Source: Agromyces sp. Leaf222
GTDB lineage: Bacteria > Actinomycetota > Actinomycetes > Actinomycetales > Microbacteriaceae
Assembly (NCBI RefSeq): GCF_001421565.1
Contig: NZ_LMKQ01000001.1
Location: 3,040,935 to 3,104,934 of the forward strand
Direction: 5' to 3'
Length of the DNA: 64,000 nt
Made by a program: the position numbers and the translations under genes. This document shows positions 1 to 7,713 of the stretch, one piece after another. Positions within the stretch are counted from its first letter, which is position 1. Every line of letters starts with the position of its first letter. The notes under the pieces are model-generated. The model saw nothing but the letters and a program-made list of their open reading frames with translations, made no database searches and was not told where the DNA came from.

Positions 1-885
1 GAGGGCGCGGATCGACGTCGAGAACCGGTCGGCGATCTGGCGCGGCACGACGCCCTGCTGCGTCATGGAGCTGCCGTCCTGGCGGATCCTCCACGCGACC
101 GCCCTGCGCGTCAGCACGTCGAACGCCGTCGCCCGCGAGTACCCCTCGGCGCTCACGACCTGGTCCTGGAAGTGGCCGCCCTCGGGGAAGCGCAGACCCG
201 CCCGGTCCCAGAACTCCCGGCGGTACACCTTGCTCCACTGCACGGCGTTCACCATGATCGCGGGATGCTCGGCGAGCGTCGTCCGATCGAGCCGGTTCGC
301 GTGCGCCTCATCGATCCAGAACGCGGCAGGACGAGTCCTGCGCCCGACCCGGCGCTCGTACCCGGCGACCGCGAAGTCGGAGCCGGTGCGTCGGATGCTC
401 TCCACGAGATCGCGGTACGCGCCGGCCAGCAGCACGTCGTCGCCATCGAGGAAGGCGAGGAATTCACCTGTTGTTCGCCGAAGCGCGAAATTGCGTGCCG
501 CGTTCGGGTCGGAGACGTCGACATCGAAGACCCGCACACGCGAATCGCGTCGCTCCCACTCGGCGATCCGCTCGCGGGTGCCGTCGGTGGAGGCGTCGTC
601 GACGACGACGACCTCGACGCGCCAGTACCCCTGCGACAGCACGGATCGAAGGCTCTCGTCGAGGTACCCCACGACGTCCTTCGTCGGCATGATCACTGAG
701 ATCCAGCCCGTCTCGCGCTCGTTCGGCGGTACGGATGCGGCGAGCGCGCGCCCTCTTGCACCGCGGATGCGGAGCAGGGCGGGGCGGGTCAACGTGCGGA
801 GCGGAGTGATCGCACGCCCCGTGAGGGCGCGCAGGCGGCCGGTCAGTGAGTTCACCAGCGCAATGTAGAACAACGAAGTGTCCAT
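1..885 (-). CDS. GT2 family glycosyltransferase (3' end cut by window edge)
   Basis: This is the N-terminal 295 codons of a GT-A fold family 2 glycosyltransferase; its C-terminus lies beyond base 1. My reading of the minus strand gives a basic N-terminus, then the core fold from about residue 61 (WISVIMPTKD), the nucleotide-binding pair DD at 96-97 (VVVDDASTDG) and the metal-binding FLDGDD at 145-150. It is a clear paralogue of the gene at 4845-6107: both share SQGYWR/GQGYWR, SDPNAARN, NAVQWSK, RFPEGGHFQDQ and IRQDGSSMTQQ. The start at 885 is chosen because a TAGGGT box (892-897, minus strand) lies 6 nt before the ATG, which suits a leaderless message. Sugar donor and acceptor cannot be told from sequence. 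Cytoplasmic assembly of a surface glycopolymer is inferred from context. Confidence 0.85.
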   Translation of the reverse strand, partial: MDTSLFYIALVNSLTGRLRALTGRAITPLRTLTRPALLRIRGARGRALAASVPPNERETGWISVIMPTKDVVGYLDESLRSVLSQGYWRVEVVVVDDASTDGTRERIAEWERRDSRVRVFDVDVSDPNAARNFALRRTTGEFLAFLDGDDVLLAGAYRDLVESIRRTGSDFAVAGYERRVGRRTRPAAFWIDEAHANRLDRTTLAEHPAIMVNAVQWSKVYRREFWDRAGLRFPEGGHFQDQVVSAEGYSRATAFDVLTRRAVAWRIRQDGSSMTQQGVVPRQIADRFSTSIRAL

Positions 886-891
886 TCGGCA

Positions 892-901
892 ACCCTAGGA
901 T
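892..901. promoter_or_regulatory. Overlapping back-to-back -10 elements of two divergent leaderless genes
   Basis: The ten bases ACCCTAGGAT hold a minus-strand TAGGGT (897-892), 6 nt before the ATG at 885, and a plus-strand TAGGAT (896-901), 7 nt before the GTG at 909. The two hexamers share the central TA. Neither gene has a Shine-Dalgarno sequence, and both spacings place the predicted transcription start on the start codon. I see no convincing -35 boxes, which is common in actinobacteria. Confidence 0.5.
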
Positions 902-908
902 GTCTCGC

Positions 909-3749
909 GTGATCACCGACCACGAGCAGACCGTCCACGGGGTGAGGGCGCTTCGCTGGGCTCCGAGCGGCCCCGCCGGCTCTTCCGTCCCGGCGAACTT
1001 CGGCGATCTCCTCGGTCCGATGATCCTCCGGCGCATCCTCGAAACGCGCCACGCCGATGCGCGGTTGGATCCGGTGCGCGGCCGACGCGTGCTGAGCGTC
1101 GGATCGGTGCTGCACCTCTCCGAGCCCGGCGACGTCGTCTGGGGCTCGGGCGTCAACGGCAAGATCGCCGATCAGCCACTGAACCCGTCGCTCGACGTGC
1201 GGGCCGTTCGGGGACCCCTCACGCGCGCCCTCCTCGCTGCACGCGGCATCGCCGCACCCGAGCTGTTCGGCGACCCTGCCCTGCTGATCGGTGCACTGTG
1301 GCCCGAGTTCACCGTGCCGCGGCCGACCCGGCGCGCGGTCGTCGCCGTGCCGAACCTGAACGAACTCGACCGCTTCGCGCCCGAGGTGACCCGCACGCCA
1401 CTCGGCGATCCGCTCGGGGTGATCGCCGACCTCGCGTCGACCGCGTTCGTGACCGGCACGTCACTGCACGCCCTGATCGTGGCGGATGCCCTCGGCATCC
1501 CTTCGCGACCGATCGCCCCCGTCGCAGAGGACGCGTTCAAGTACCTCGACCACTACGCCGGCACCGGCCGCGCCGACGTGCGATTCGCCCGATCGGTCGA
1601 GGAGGCGCTCGACCTCGGTCCGGTGCCCCTGCCCGAATGGGATGCCGCGGCCCTCATCGATGCGTTCCCGCTCGACGTCTGGACCGGCGATCCGGCGCCG
1701 GCTCCGGCCGGCCCGCGCACGTTCGTCGACCTGCGCGCCGACGCGTTCCAGCGCCGGCGCGACCTGCGTGCGCGCTTCGGCGCGGACGCGTCGCCCGAGG
1801 CATCCGCCGCGCTCGATCGACTCGATGAACTGGCGGACCGCGATCTGCCGTTCACCGGGCTCACTCGCGAGGAGTCTGCCACGGTCGCCGCCGACGCGGC
1901 ACGGTCGCGGCCGGCGCGACGCGAGCATGCGACCGGGCACCCCCGCGAGGATGCCCGGGACGAGGCATCCTCGCGATCCGGCGGCACCGCCGACGGTTCG
2001 GCGCCGCCGCTCCTTTCGGTGGTGATCCCGGCCCACGACGTGCGCCCATGGATCGGCGAGACGATCGCCTCGGTGCTCGCCCAGGACCTCGAGTCGATGG
2101 AGGTCATCGTCGTCGACGACCATTCGACCGACGGCACGCGAGCGGTGCTCGCCGACCTCGAGGCATCCGACCCGCGTGTCACCGTCATCGACGCCGTCAC
2201 CCGCGGCGGCGGAACCGCGCGCAACATCGGGGTCGACCACGCCCGCGGGCGCTACCTCGTGTTCTGCGACGGCGACGACCTCGTGCCGGCGGGCGCCTAC
2301 CGCGCGCTCGTGGCGAGCCTCGAGGCGACCGGTTCGGACATCGCGTTCGGCGACTACCTCAAGTTCTCGCCGACCGAGACGTGGCGGCCGACCGCGAACT
2401 GGCCGGCGTACGCGGGCCCGCGCCGCGGCATCCGTCTCGGCGACGAGCCGTCGCTGATCTTCGGCCGGCCGTGCTGGAACAAGGCCTTCCGTCGCGAGTT
2501 CTGGGATCGCACCGGCGCGCGGTTCCCCGACGTGCTGCGCTCGAACGACATCGTGCCGATGGTCACGACCTACCTCGCCGCCGGCGGTATCGACGTCGTC
2601 GAGGACGTCGTCTACCTGTACCGCGAACGGCCGGGAGCGTCGTCGATGACCGCCAAGGCGGCCTCATTCCCCGCCGTCGCGAGTTACCTGCGACAGGAGC
2701 TCGCGTGCGCGCGGATGGTGCAGGATGCCGGTGACGACGACGTTCGCGACCACTACGCCACGCTCGTGCTCGACCGTGACGGCTGGGTGCACCTGTCGAA
2801 GTACCTGCGCTCGGCCGATCGCGACCCCGCCGACGACGGCGAACTCGTCGCACTCGTGCGGGAGCTCGTGGCGCTCGTCGGCAGTGAGCCGCCCACGCCG
2901 TGGTCGCCTCCGAGACGCGCGGTGTTCGAGCTCGTGCTCGAGGGCTCGTGCGATCTCGCGGCCGCCGTCGCCGTGCTCTTCAGCGGTCCCGAGCCGGAGT
3001 CCGACGTGCGCCTCGCCGCGTGGCGTCGTATTCTCGACGCGCACCGCGACGACGTCGTTCCGCTGCTCGAGGAGGGCATGTTCCGTGGCCGGTTCGTCGA
3101 CGCGCTCAGCGACGTGGTCCTGCTCGGATCGCCTGAGGATCACCGCTCGCTGATCGATCTCGCCGGCGCCGTGCCGCGCGAGTACCGAGCGCTGCTGCTC
3201 GCGATCCCCGAACTGGCACCCGCGGCCCAGGACCCGACCGGCTCGGCCGCCGGCCTCGAGGGCATCCTCGCAGGTCGACTCGCCGAATCGCGGCGCCTGG
3301 CGCCGACGCTGACCCGCGTCGAGACCGGCACGTCGATCCGCACACGGATCGTCGCCACCGCCGGCAGCGGCACCGGCGAGAAACGGTTCGAGCCCGTGAT
3401 GTACGACGAGGGCACGGGCGCGGTCTACGCCATGCAGGTCGACCACGAGTCATCCGGAACCGAGATCGCCTGGAACGGCACGGCCGCGCCGAGAAGCCTG
3501 CCGAAGCACGTCTACCTGCGCCCGGCGCTGCGATCGGCGCGCACCGATGACGTCGTCTCGGTGCGCGTCGACGCGGTCACGCCGGAATACGACCCGTTCG
3601 ACGGCTTCCTGCTGCGCTTCGACCGCCGAGGGTTGCGACTGGCCCGGCGCTCACACTGGGTTGGACGCGCTGCCCGCCGGGCGACGCTCGGCGTGCAGCG
3701 CAGGCTGCAGCGGTTCGTCCCCTTCCGTCGGCGAGAGCTCGGAGAGTAG
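909..3749 (+). CDS. Polysaccharide pyruvyltransferase / GT2 glycosyltransferase fusion
   Basis: This protein of about 946 residues joins two enzymes. The N-terminal part resembles polysaccharide pyruvyltransferases (CsaB/GumL type), which place ketal pyruvate on sugars: NFGDLLGPMI, VLSVGSVLHL, VVWGSGVNG, VRGPLTRALL, ELFGDPALL and a Ser/His-rich TGTSLHALI are all present in family order over about the first 220 residues. A charged linker leads to a GT2 domain from about residue 366, with VVDDHSTDG and FCDGDD (near 454-457). About 450 residues of unassigned C-terminal sequence follow. The start is GTG 909, 7 nt after TAGGAT; ATG 900 in the same frame is the alternative. The 3' end overlaps the convergent gene by 99 bp. 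A protein carrying both activities would add a sugar and mark the chain with an acidic ketal. That joint role is inference. Confidence 0.8.
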   Translation: MITDHEQTVHGVRALRWAPSGPAGSSVPANFGDLLGPMILRRILETRHADARLDPVRGRRVLSVGSVLHLSEPGDVVWGSGVNGKIADQPLNPSLDVRAVRGPLTRALLAARGIAAPELFGDPALLIGALWPEFTVPRPTRRAVVAVPNLNELDRFAPEVTRTPLGDPLGVIADLASTAFVTGTSLHALIVADALGIPSRPIAPVAEDAFKYLDHYAGTGRADVRFARSVEEALDLGPVPLPEWDAAALIDAFPLDVWTGDPAPAPAGPRTFVDLRADAFQRRRDLRARFGADASPEASAALDRLDELADRDLPFTGLTREESATVAADAARSRPARREHATGHPREDARDEASSRSGGTADGSAPPLLSVVIPAHDVRPWIGETIASVLAQDLESMEVIVVDDHSTDGTRAVLADLEASDPRVTVIDAVTRGGGTARNIGVDHARGRYLVFCDGDDLVPAGAYRALVASLEATGSDIAFGDYLKFSPTETWRPTANWPAYAGPRRGIRLGDEPSLIFGRPCWNKAFRREFWDRTGARFPDVLRSNDIVPMVTTYLAAGGIDVVEDVVYLYRERPGASSMTAKAASFPAVASYLRQELACARMVQDAGDDDVRDHYATLVLDRDGWVHLSKYLRSADRDPADDGELVALVRELVALVGSEPPTPWSPPRRAVFELVLEGSCDLAAAVAVLFSGPEPESDVRLAAWRRILDAHRDDVVPLLEEGMFRGRFVDALSDVVLLGSPEDHRSLIDLAGAVPREYRALLLAIPELAPAAQDPTGSAAGLEGILAGRLAESRRLAPTLTRVETGTSIRTRIVATAGSGTGEKRFEPVMYDEGTGAVYAMQVDHESSGTEIAWNGTAAPRSLPKHVYLRPALRSARTDDVVSVRVDAVTPEYDPFDGFLLRFDRRGLRLARRSHWVGRAARRATLGVQRRLQRFVPFRRRELGE

Positions 3750-4802
3750 CGCGGCATACTGCGTCGAGACCCGCCAAGGCGAGATCGCGGTGTTGAAGGC
3801 GTCGAATCGCGAGCTGAGCTCGGCCGACGCGGGGATCCTGAGAGACTCGGCGATGACCCCGGCCATCGACGCCACCGGATCGGCGAGGTCGAAGAAGCGC
3901 ACCCAGGGTTCGTCGCCGAACTGCTCGACGAGGTGCGGTTCGGCCGGCAGGACCACCGGGGTGTCGAAGGTTGCCGAGAGGTGGAGGCTGCCCGAGTTCA
4001 GGATCGCGGTGTACGGGAACACGGCGAGATCCGCCGCCGCGAACCAGATGGGAACCTCGCCGTCGGGGATGAACTCGAAGCGCGTGATCGCCTTCGCCCC
4101 GACGGGGAGCGCCGCCTCGATCTCGGCCTGCGCCTCGGGCGTCGCGGAGCCGGCGAGCAGCAGCGTCGGCACGGGCTCGCCGCGGGCGTCGAGCGCGCGG
4201 ATGGCAGACAGCAGCGTGCCGAGGCCCTTGTAGGGACGGATCTGCCCAAGGAAGAGGACGGTCTTCTCATCGGGTGCGAGTCCGAGCGCCCGTCGGGCCT
4301 CGGTCTGGGAAGGGGCCTTGCCGTAGACGCCGAGGTAGCTTGGATGCGCGATTTGCCGGATGCGATCGGCAGGCAGTTCGCAGATCTCGGCGAGCACGCG
4401 GGGCGTGGCCGGCGCCATGATGTGCACGGCGTCGACCTGCTCGGCGAGGACACGATGCAAGGCGATCTCCGCGTCGCGATACGCCAGTTCGTGCGGGAGC
4501 TGGTTGTGCACGGTCCAGATGACGCGCACGCCGCGAGTCCGCAGGTCGACGAGCAGGGCGGTGAAGGTCTCGAGCGCGGCCCACGCGTCGGCTTCGCTCT
4601 CGGCGCGCTGCAGGATCGGCGAGGTCCAGTGCAGGTGCAGCAGATCGCCGGCGACGAGCCGTCCCGACGCCGTCACCAGCGAATCGAATGTGGTGACGCC
4701 CGTGAAGGCGAACCCGCCCGCACGCGGCGCGAGGCTCATGAGGTTGAGGTAGGGGTTGTCCCGCCACGCAGGGAACACGAGAACGGTGTGAAGGGCACGC
4801 AC
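3651..4802 (-). CDS. GT4-like glycosyltransferase (GT-B fold)
   Basis: This protein of about 383 residues reads as a GT-B glycosyltransferase. The N-terminal Rossmann half contains LHTVLVFPAW, LLHLHWTSP and WTVHNQLPHE. The C-terminal donor-binding half contains KTVLFLGQIRPYKG, then FAAADLAVFPYTAILNSGSLHLS, the usual acidic/serine region that contacts the nucleotide sugar. I prefer GTG 4802 as start because TACGGT (4815-4810, minus strand) sits 7 nt upstream, the leaderless pattern seen elsewhere here; ATG 4838 is a longer in-frame alternative. It lies 42 nt downstream of the GT2 gene at 4845 on the same strand. Its 3' end overlaps the convergent fusion gene by 99 bp. The donor sugar is unknown. 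Confidence 0.8.
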   Translation of the reverse strand: MRALHTVLVFPAWRDNPYLNLMSLAPRAGGFAFTGVTTFDSLVTASGRLVAGDLLHLHWTSPILQRAESEADAWAALETFTALLVDLRTRGVRVIWTVHNQLPHELAYRDAEIALHRVLAEQVDAVHIMAPATPRVLAEICELPADRIRQIAHPSYLGVYGKAPSQTEARRALGLAPDEKTVLFLGQIRPYKGLGTLLSAIRALDARGEPVPTLLLAGSATPEAQAEIEAALPVGAKAITRFEFIPDGEVPIWFAAADLAVFPYTAILNSGSLHLSATFDTPVVLPAEPHLVEQFGDEPWVRFFDLADPVASMAGVIAESLRIPASAELSSRFDAFNTAISPWRVSTQYAALLSELSPTEGDEPLQPALHAERRPAGSASNPV

Positions 4803-4844
4803 GCCGCACACCGTACCCCTTGATGGTGACGACTTCATGAAGAC

Positions 4845-6107
4845 TTACGCAGCGAACGCGCGGATTTCGCGTGGCGCGGCACGGAACCACTCACGCGAGA
4901 GGCCCGCCTCGGGAGCGTCGAAGTAAGGCAGCCCCACGTACGGCACCCCGTCGACGGTGATCAGCCGGTGCCGCAGCAGGTCGAGACCGCCCATCGCGAT
5001 GTACGCCCGTGCGCGCCGTTGGTCGTCGGAGAGGATCAGCGCGTAGAGCACCTTCGACTCGGCGGGTACGTCATGCCACACGTCGACCTGCTCCTGGGCA
5101 GGTGCCAGCTGTGTGAGGCCGGATCGAAGTGCCGCGTACGCCTCCTCGCCCATACCGGGCAGTTGCGCAGCGGCGATGGCGATGTCGTTCGAGAGGTACT
5201 GGGTCAGGCGCGCCCTGGCGAGGGCGGGCCCGCCCTCGTGTTCGAGGAGTTCGAGCGCGGCGAACGTCGTTGCGAAGCGGTCGCCGATCTGGCGGGGAAG
5301 GACCGTCTGCTGCGTCATCGACGAGCCGTCCTGCCGAATACGCCACGAGACGATCCGCCGGTGCAGCACATCGAAGGCAGCGGCCCTCGCATACGCCTTC
5401 GCGCTCACGATCTGATCCTGGAAATGACCTCCCTCCGGGAAGCGCATCGATGCCGCGTCCCAGAATCGACGCCGGTACAGCTTGCTCCACTGCACCGCGT
5501 TGACCATGATCTCGGGATGCTCCGCGACCGTGATCCGCTCGAGGGGGGTCTGATGCGCCTCGTCCACCCAGAACGCGGCCGGCGAGCGACGACGGCCCAC
5601 GAGACGGTCGTACGCGCCGACGGCGAAGTCGGAGCCCGTACGCTCGAGGCTCTCGACGAGGTCGCGGTAGGCGCCGGCCAGGAGGATGTCGTCTCCGTCG
5701 AGGAAGGCGAGATACTCGCCCCGAGCGTGGTCGATCGCATGGTTGCGGGCGGCATTCGGATCCGAGTAGTCCACGCCGAGGACGCGAACGCGGGAATCGC
5801 GCCGCTCCCATCGCGACAGCCTGCGTCGCGTGCCGTCGGTCGAGCCATCGTCGACCACCACGACCTCGATGCGCCAGTATCCCTGTCCGAGCAGCGAACG
5901 CAGGCAGGCGTCGATGTACCGCTCGACGTCCTTGGTCGGCAGGATCACCGAGATCCAGCCGCCGATGCGCGCGTCGGCCTCGACCGACTCGGCCTTTCGC
6001 CGCCCTCGGCGCATGCGGATCGGCACGAGTGCGTCGGCCGCCAAGGCCCGCAGCTCGCCCTGCACACGAACGACGAGGTTGCGCAGGTGATCGGTCATCT
6101 GCGACAT
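4845..6107 (-). CDS. GT2 family glycosyltransferase, paralogue of the gene at the left edge
   Basis: The protein is about 420 residues long. The GT-A core starts with GGWISVILPTKDVERYI, followed by VEVVVVDDGSTDG and LAFLDGDDI, the nucleotide- and metal-binding motifs of GT2 enzymes. The conserved blocks shared with the left-edge gene run in the same order, so the two arose by duplication. The C-terminal 150 residues have no motif I recognise. The start is uncertain: the frame is open to ATG 6212, but residues before MSQMTDHL are low-complexity, and alignment with the paralogue, whose N-terminus is short and basic, supports ATG 6107 or 6098. No clear ribosome-binding site precedes any of these. 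The specific linkage made is unknown. Confidence 0.82.
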   Translation of the reverse strand: MSQMTDHLRNLVVRVQGELRALAADALVPIRMRRGRRKAESVEADARIGGWISVILPTKDVERYIDACLRSLLGQGYWRIEVVVVDDGSTDGTRRRLSRWERRDSRVRVLGVDYSDPNAARNHAIDHARGEYLAFLDGDDILLAGAYRDLVESLERTGSDFAVGAYDRLVGRRRSPAAFWVDEAHQTPLERITVAEHPEIMVNAVQWSKLYRRRFWDAASMRFPEGGHFQDQIVSAKAYARAAAFDVLHRRIVSWRIRQDGSSMTQQTVLPRQIGDRFATTFAALELLEHEGGPALARARLTQYLSNDIAIAAAQLPGMGEEAYAALRSGLTQLAPAQEQVDVWHDVPAESKVLYALILSDDQRRARAYIAMGGLDLLRHRLITVDGVPYVGLPYFDAPEAGLSREWFRAAPREIRAFAA

Positions 6108-6328
6108 CCGGTCAGGAGTGGTCTCGGCATCGGGCCGCGAGCGGTGGGATCGACCCGGACGATCGGATGCCGCGGAACGCTCCGACCGCACTGGATCGGG
6201 TGCGATCTCCATCTGTACGGCGGGTGGGTCTGCTCATTGCCGTACAAGAGTACGACACGGCTGGGAGCGCTCCAGCGCCTCGAACGGGGCGTTCGATCGC
6301 GGGTCGCCCAGCTCCGCCCACCGGCCTC

Positions 6329-7609
6329 TCAGCGCCCGGTCGTCGCGATCCAGGCGATGCCGGTGCCCGTCACGCTGATCGACTGCTCGTCGGGCGTGAC
6401 GTAGAGGGATTCGCCGCGGGCGACGGATGCCGCGCCCGAGGCGCCCGCGACCACGAGGTCGCCGCCCTCGGCGACCACGATCGCCGGGCCGTCGAGCGGG
6501 ATCGGCACGCCAGCGGCATCCGACCCTGCATCGGGCCCCGCGGCATCCGTCGTCGGCGCTGCCCCGGCCTCGACCCGGTAGAGCACGAAGTCGGGCACCT
6601 CGGGACGGAACACCTCGACGCCGTCGCCGACGCGCTCGGGCGCGAGGACGGGCGGGGCGATCGGCGTGAAGTCGAGCACGTCGAGCAGTTCGGCGACGTC
6701 GATGTGCTTAGGCGTGAGGCCGCCGCGCAGCACGTTGTCGCTCGCGGCCATGAGCTCGATGCCGAGCCCCTCGAGGTAGGCGTGGATGTTACCGGCCGCG
6801 AGGTACAGCGACTCGCCGCGCACGAGGCGCACCCGGTTCAGGAGCAGTGAGATGACGATGCCCGGGTCGCCGGGATACGCCTCGGCAAGCGCGCCCACCG
6901 TCTCGAACGACAGCGCGTAGGCCGAGTCGAGGGCGGTGGCGGATGCCGCGAGCGCCGTCACGCGCTCGATCACCCAGGAGGCCTCCCCCGTGTCGCCGCC
7001 GCGTCCGTCGAGGAGCAGCCACTCGACGGTGTCGCGGAGCGGCTGCGCCGAGGCGAGGTGGCCGGCCAGGAGGTCGAGCGCGGCGGGCTGCGGTTCGGTG
7101 TCGGCGGCGTCCGCCTCGCGGAGCACCTGGAGCACGCCGGCGATCTCCTCGAGCGGACGGAAGCCCGAAAGCGCGTCGAACGTGTCGCTCACGGCGACGA
7201 TGAGTTCCGGCTTGTGGAACTCGTCCTTGTAGTTGCGATCGAAGGCGGTGATCTCGACCCCCTCTGCCTCTTCGCGCGCGAAGCCTGCACGGGCCTGCTC
7301 GGGCGTGGGGTGCGCCTGCAGCGAGAGCGGCTCTGCGGCCGCGAGCACCTTCAGCAGGAAGGGCAGCCGCGCGCCGCGCGCCGCGAGCTCGGCGCCGAGC
7401 GCGGCCTCGGGGTCGGCCGCGATCCACTCGGCGAGATCGGCATGACCGACGGCTACCGCGTCGCGGATGCGCGCCGGCGATCCGGCATGCGCGCCGAGCC
7501 AGAGTTCGGCCTCTGGGCCGCCCGATGACGGCACACCGCGGAACTCCGCGATCGCGCTCGTCGAGCCCCACGCGTAATCGCGCGGGGTGTTGCCGATCGA
7601 CACAAACAT
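6329..7609 (-). CDS. manA: Mannose-6-phosphate isomerase, class I
   Basis: ManA interconverts fructose-6-phosphate and mannose-6-phosphate in the cytoplasm, the entry to GDP-mannose. The 426-residue protein has the zinc-cupin ligands in family order: Q98 and H100 in LSLQAHPTPEQ, E135 in EFHKPELIVAV, and H276 in AAGNIHAYLEG. These are followed by the active-site arginine region SDNVLRGGLTPKH (R295). Length is typical for bacterial type I enzymes (about 390-430). ATG 7609 is preceded by GGAAGG about 10 nt upstream. It is divergent from the acyl-CoA dehydrogenase gene, with about 100 bp between them. It probably supplies mannose for the surrounding polysaccharide genes, but it could be the general housekeeping copy. 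Confidence 0.95.
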   Translation of the reverse strand: MFVSIGNTPRDYAWGSTSAIAEFRGVPSSGGPEAELWLGAHAGSPARIRDAVAVGHADLAEWIAADPEAALGAELAARGARLPFLLKVLAAAEPLSLQAHPTPEQARAGFAREEAEGVEITAFDRNYKDEFHKPELIVAVSDTFDALSGFRPLEEIAGVLQVLREADAADTEPQPAALDLLAGHLASAQPLRDTVEWLLLDGRGGDTGEASWVIERVTALAASATALDSAYALSFETVGALAEAYPGDPGIVISLLLNRVRLVRGESLYLAAGNIHAYLEGLGIELMAASDNVLRGGLTPKHIDVAELLDVLDFTPIAPPVLAPERVGDGVEVFRPEVPDFVLYRVEAGAAPTTDAAGPDAGSDAAGVPIPLDGPAIVVAEGGDLVVAGASGAASVARGESLYVTPDEQSISVTGTGIAWIATTGR

Positions 7610-7677
7610 TCCAGAGGGCCCCTTCCGAGATTTCCCTCAAAGCTACCAACGCCCGGATGACGTCCGGATGACGGACG

Positions 7678-7683
7678 TAGGCT
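7678..7683 (+). promoter_or_regulatory. -10 element of the acyl-CoA dehydrogenase gene
   Basis: TAGGCT stands 30 nt before the ATG at 7714. A Shine-Dalgarno TTGGAG follows at about 7703-7708, 5-6 nt before the start codon, so this gene has an ordinary leader, unlike the leaderless genes nearby. No clear -35 box is visible. Confidence 0.4.
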
Positions 7684-7713
7684 CGGGGCATCCGACGACG
7701 CATTGGAGCAGTC

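Noticed and set aside
65..868. Long open frame on the plus strand at the left edge
   Set aside because: It is antisense to a GT2 gene whose minus-strand translation shows all family motifs. The plus-strand product is Arg/Ser-rich with no motif.
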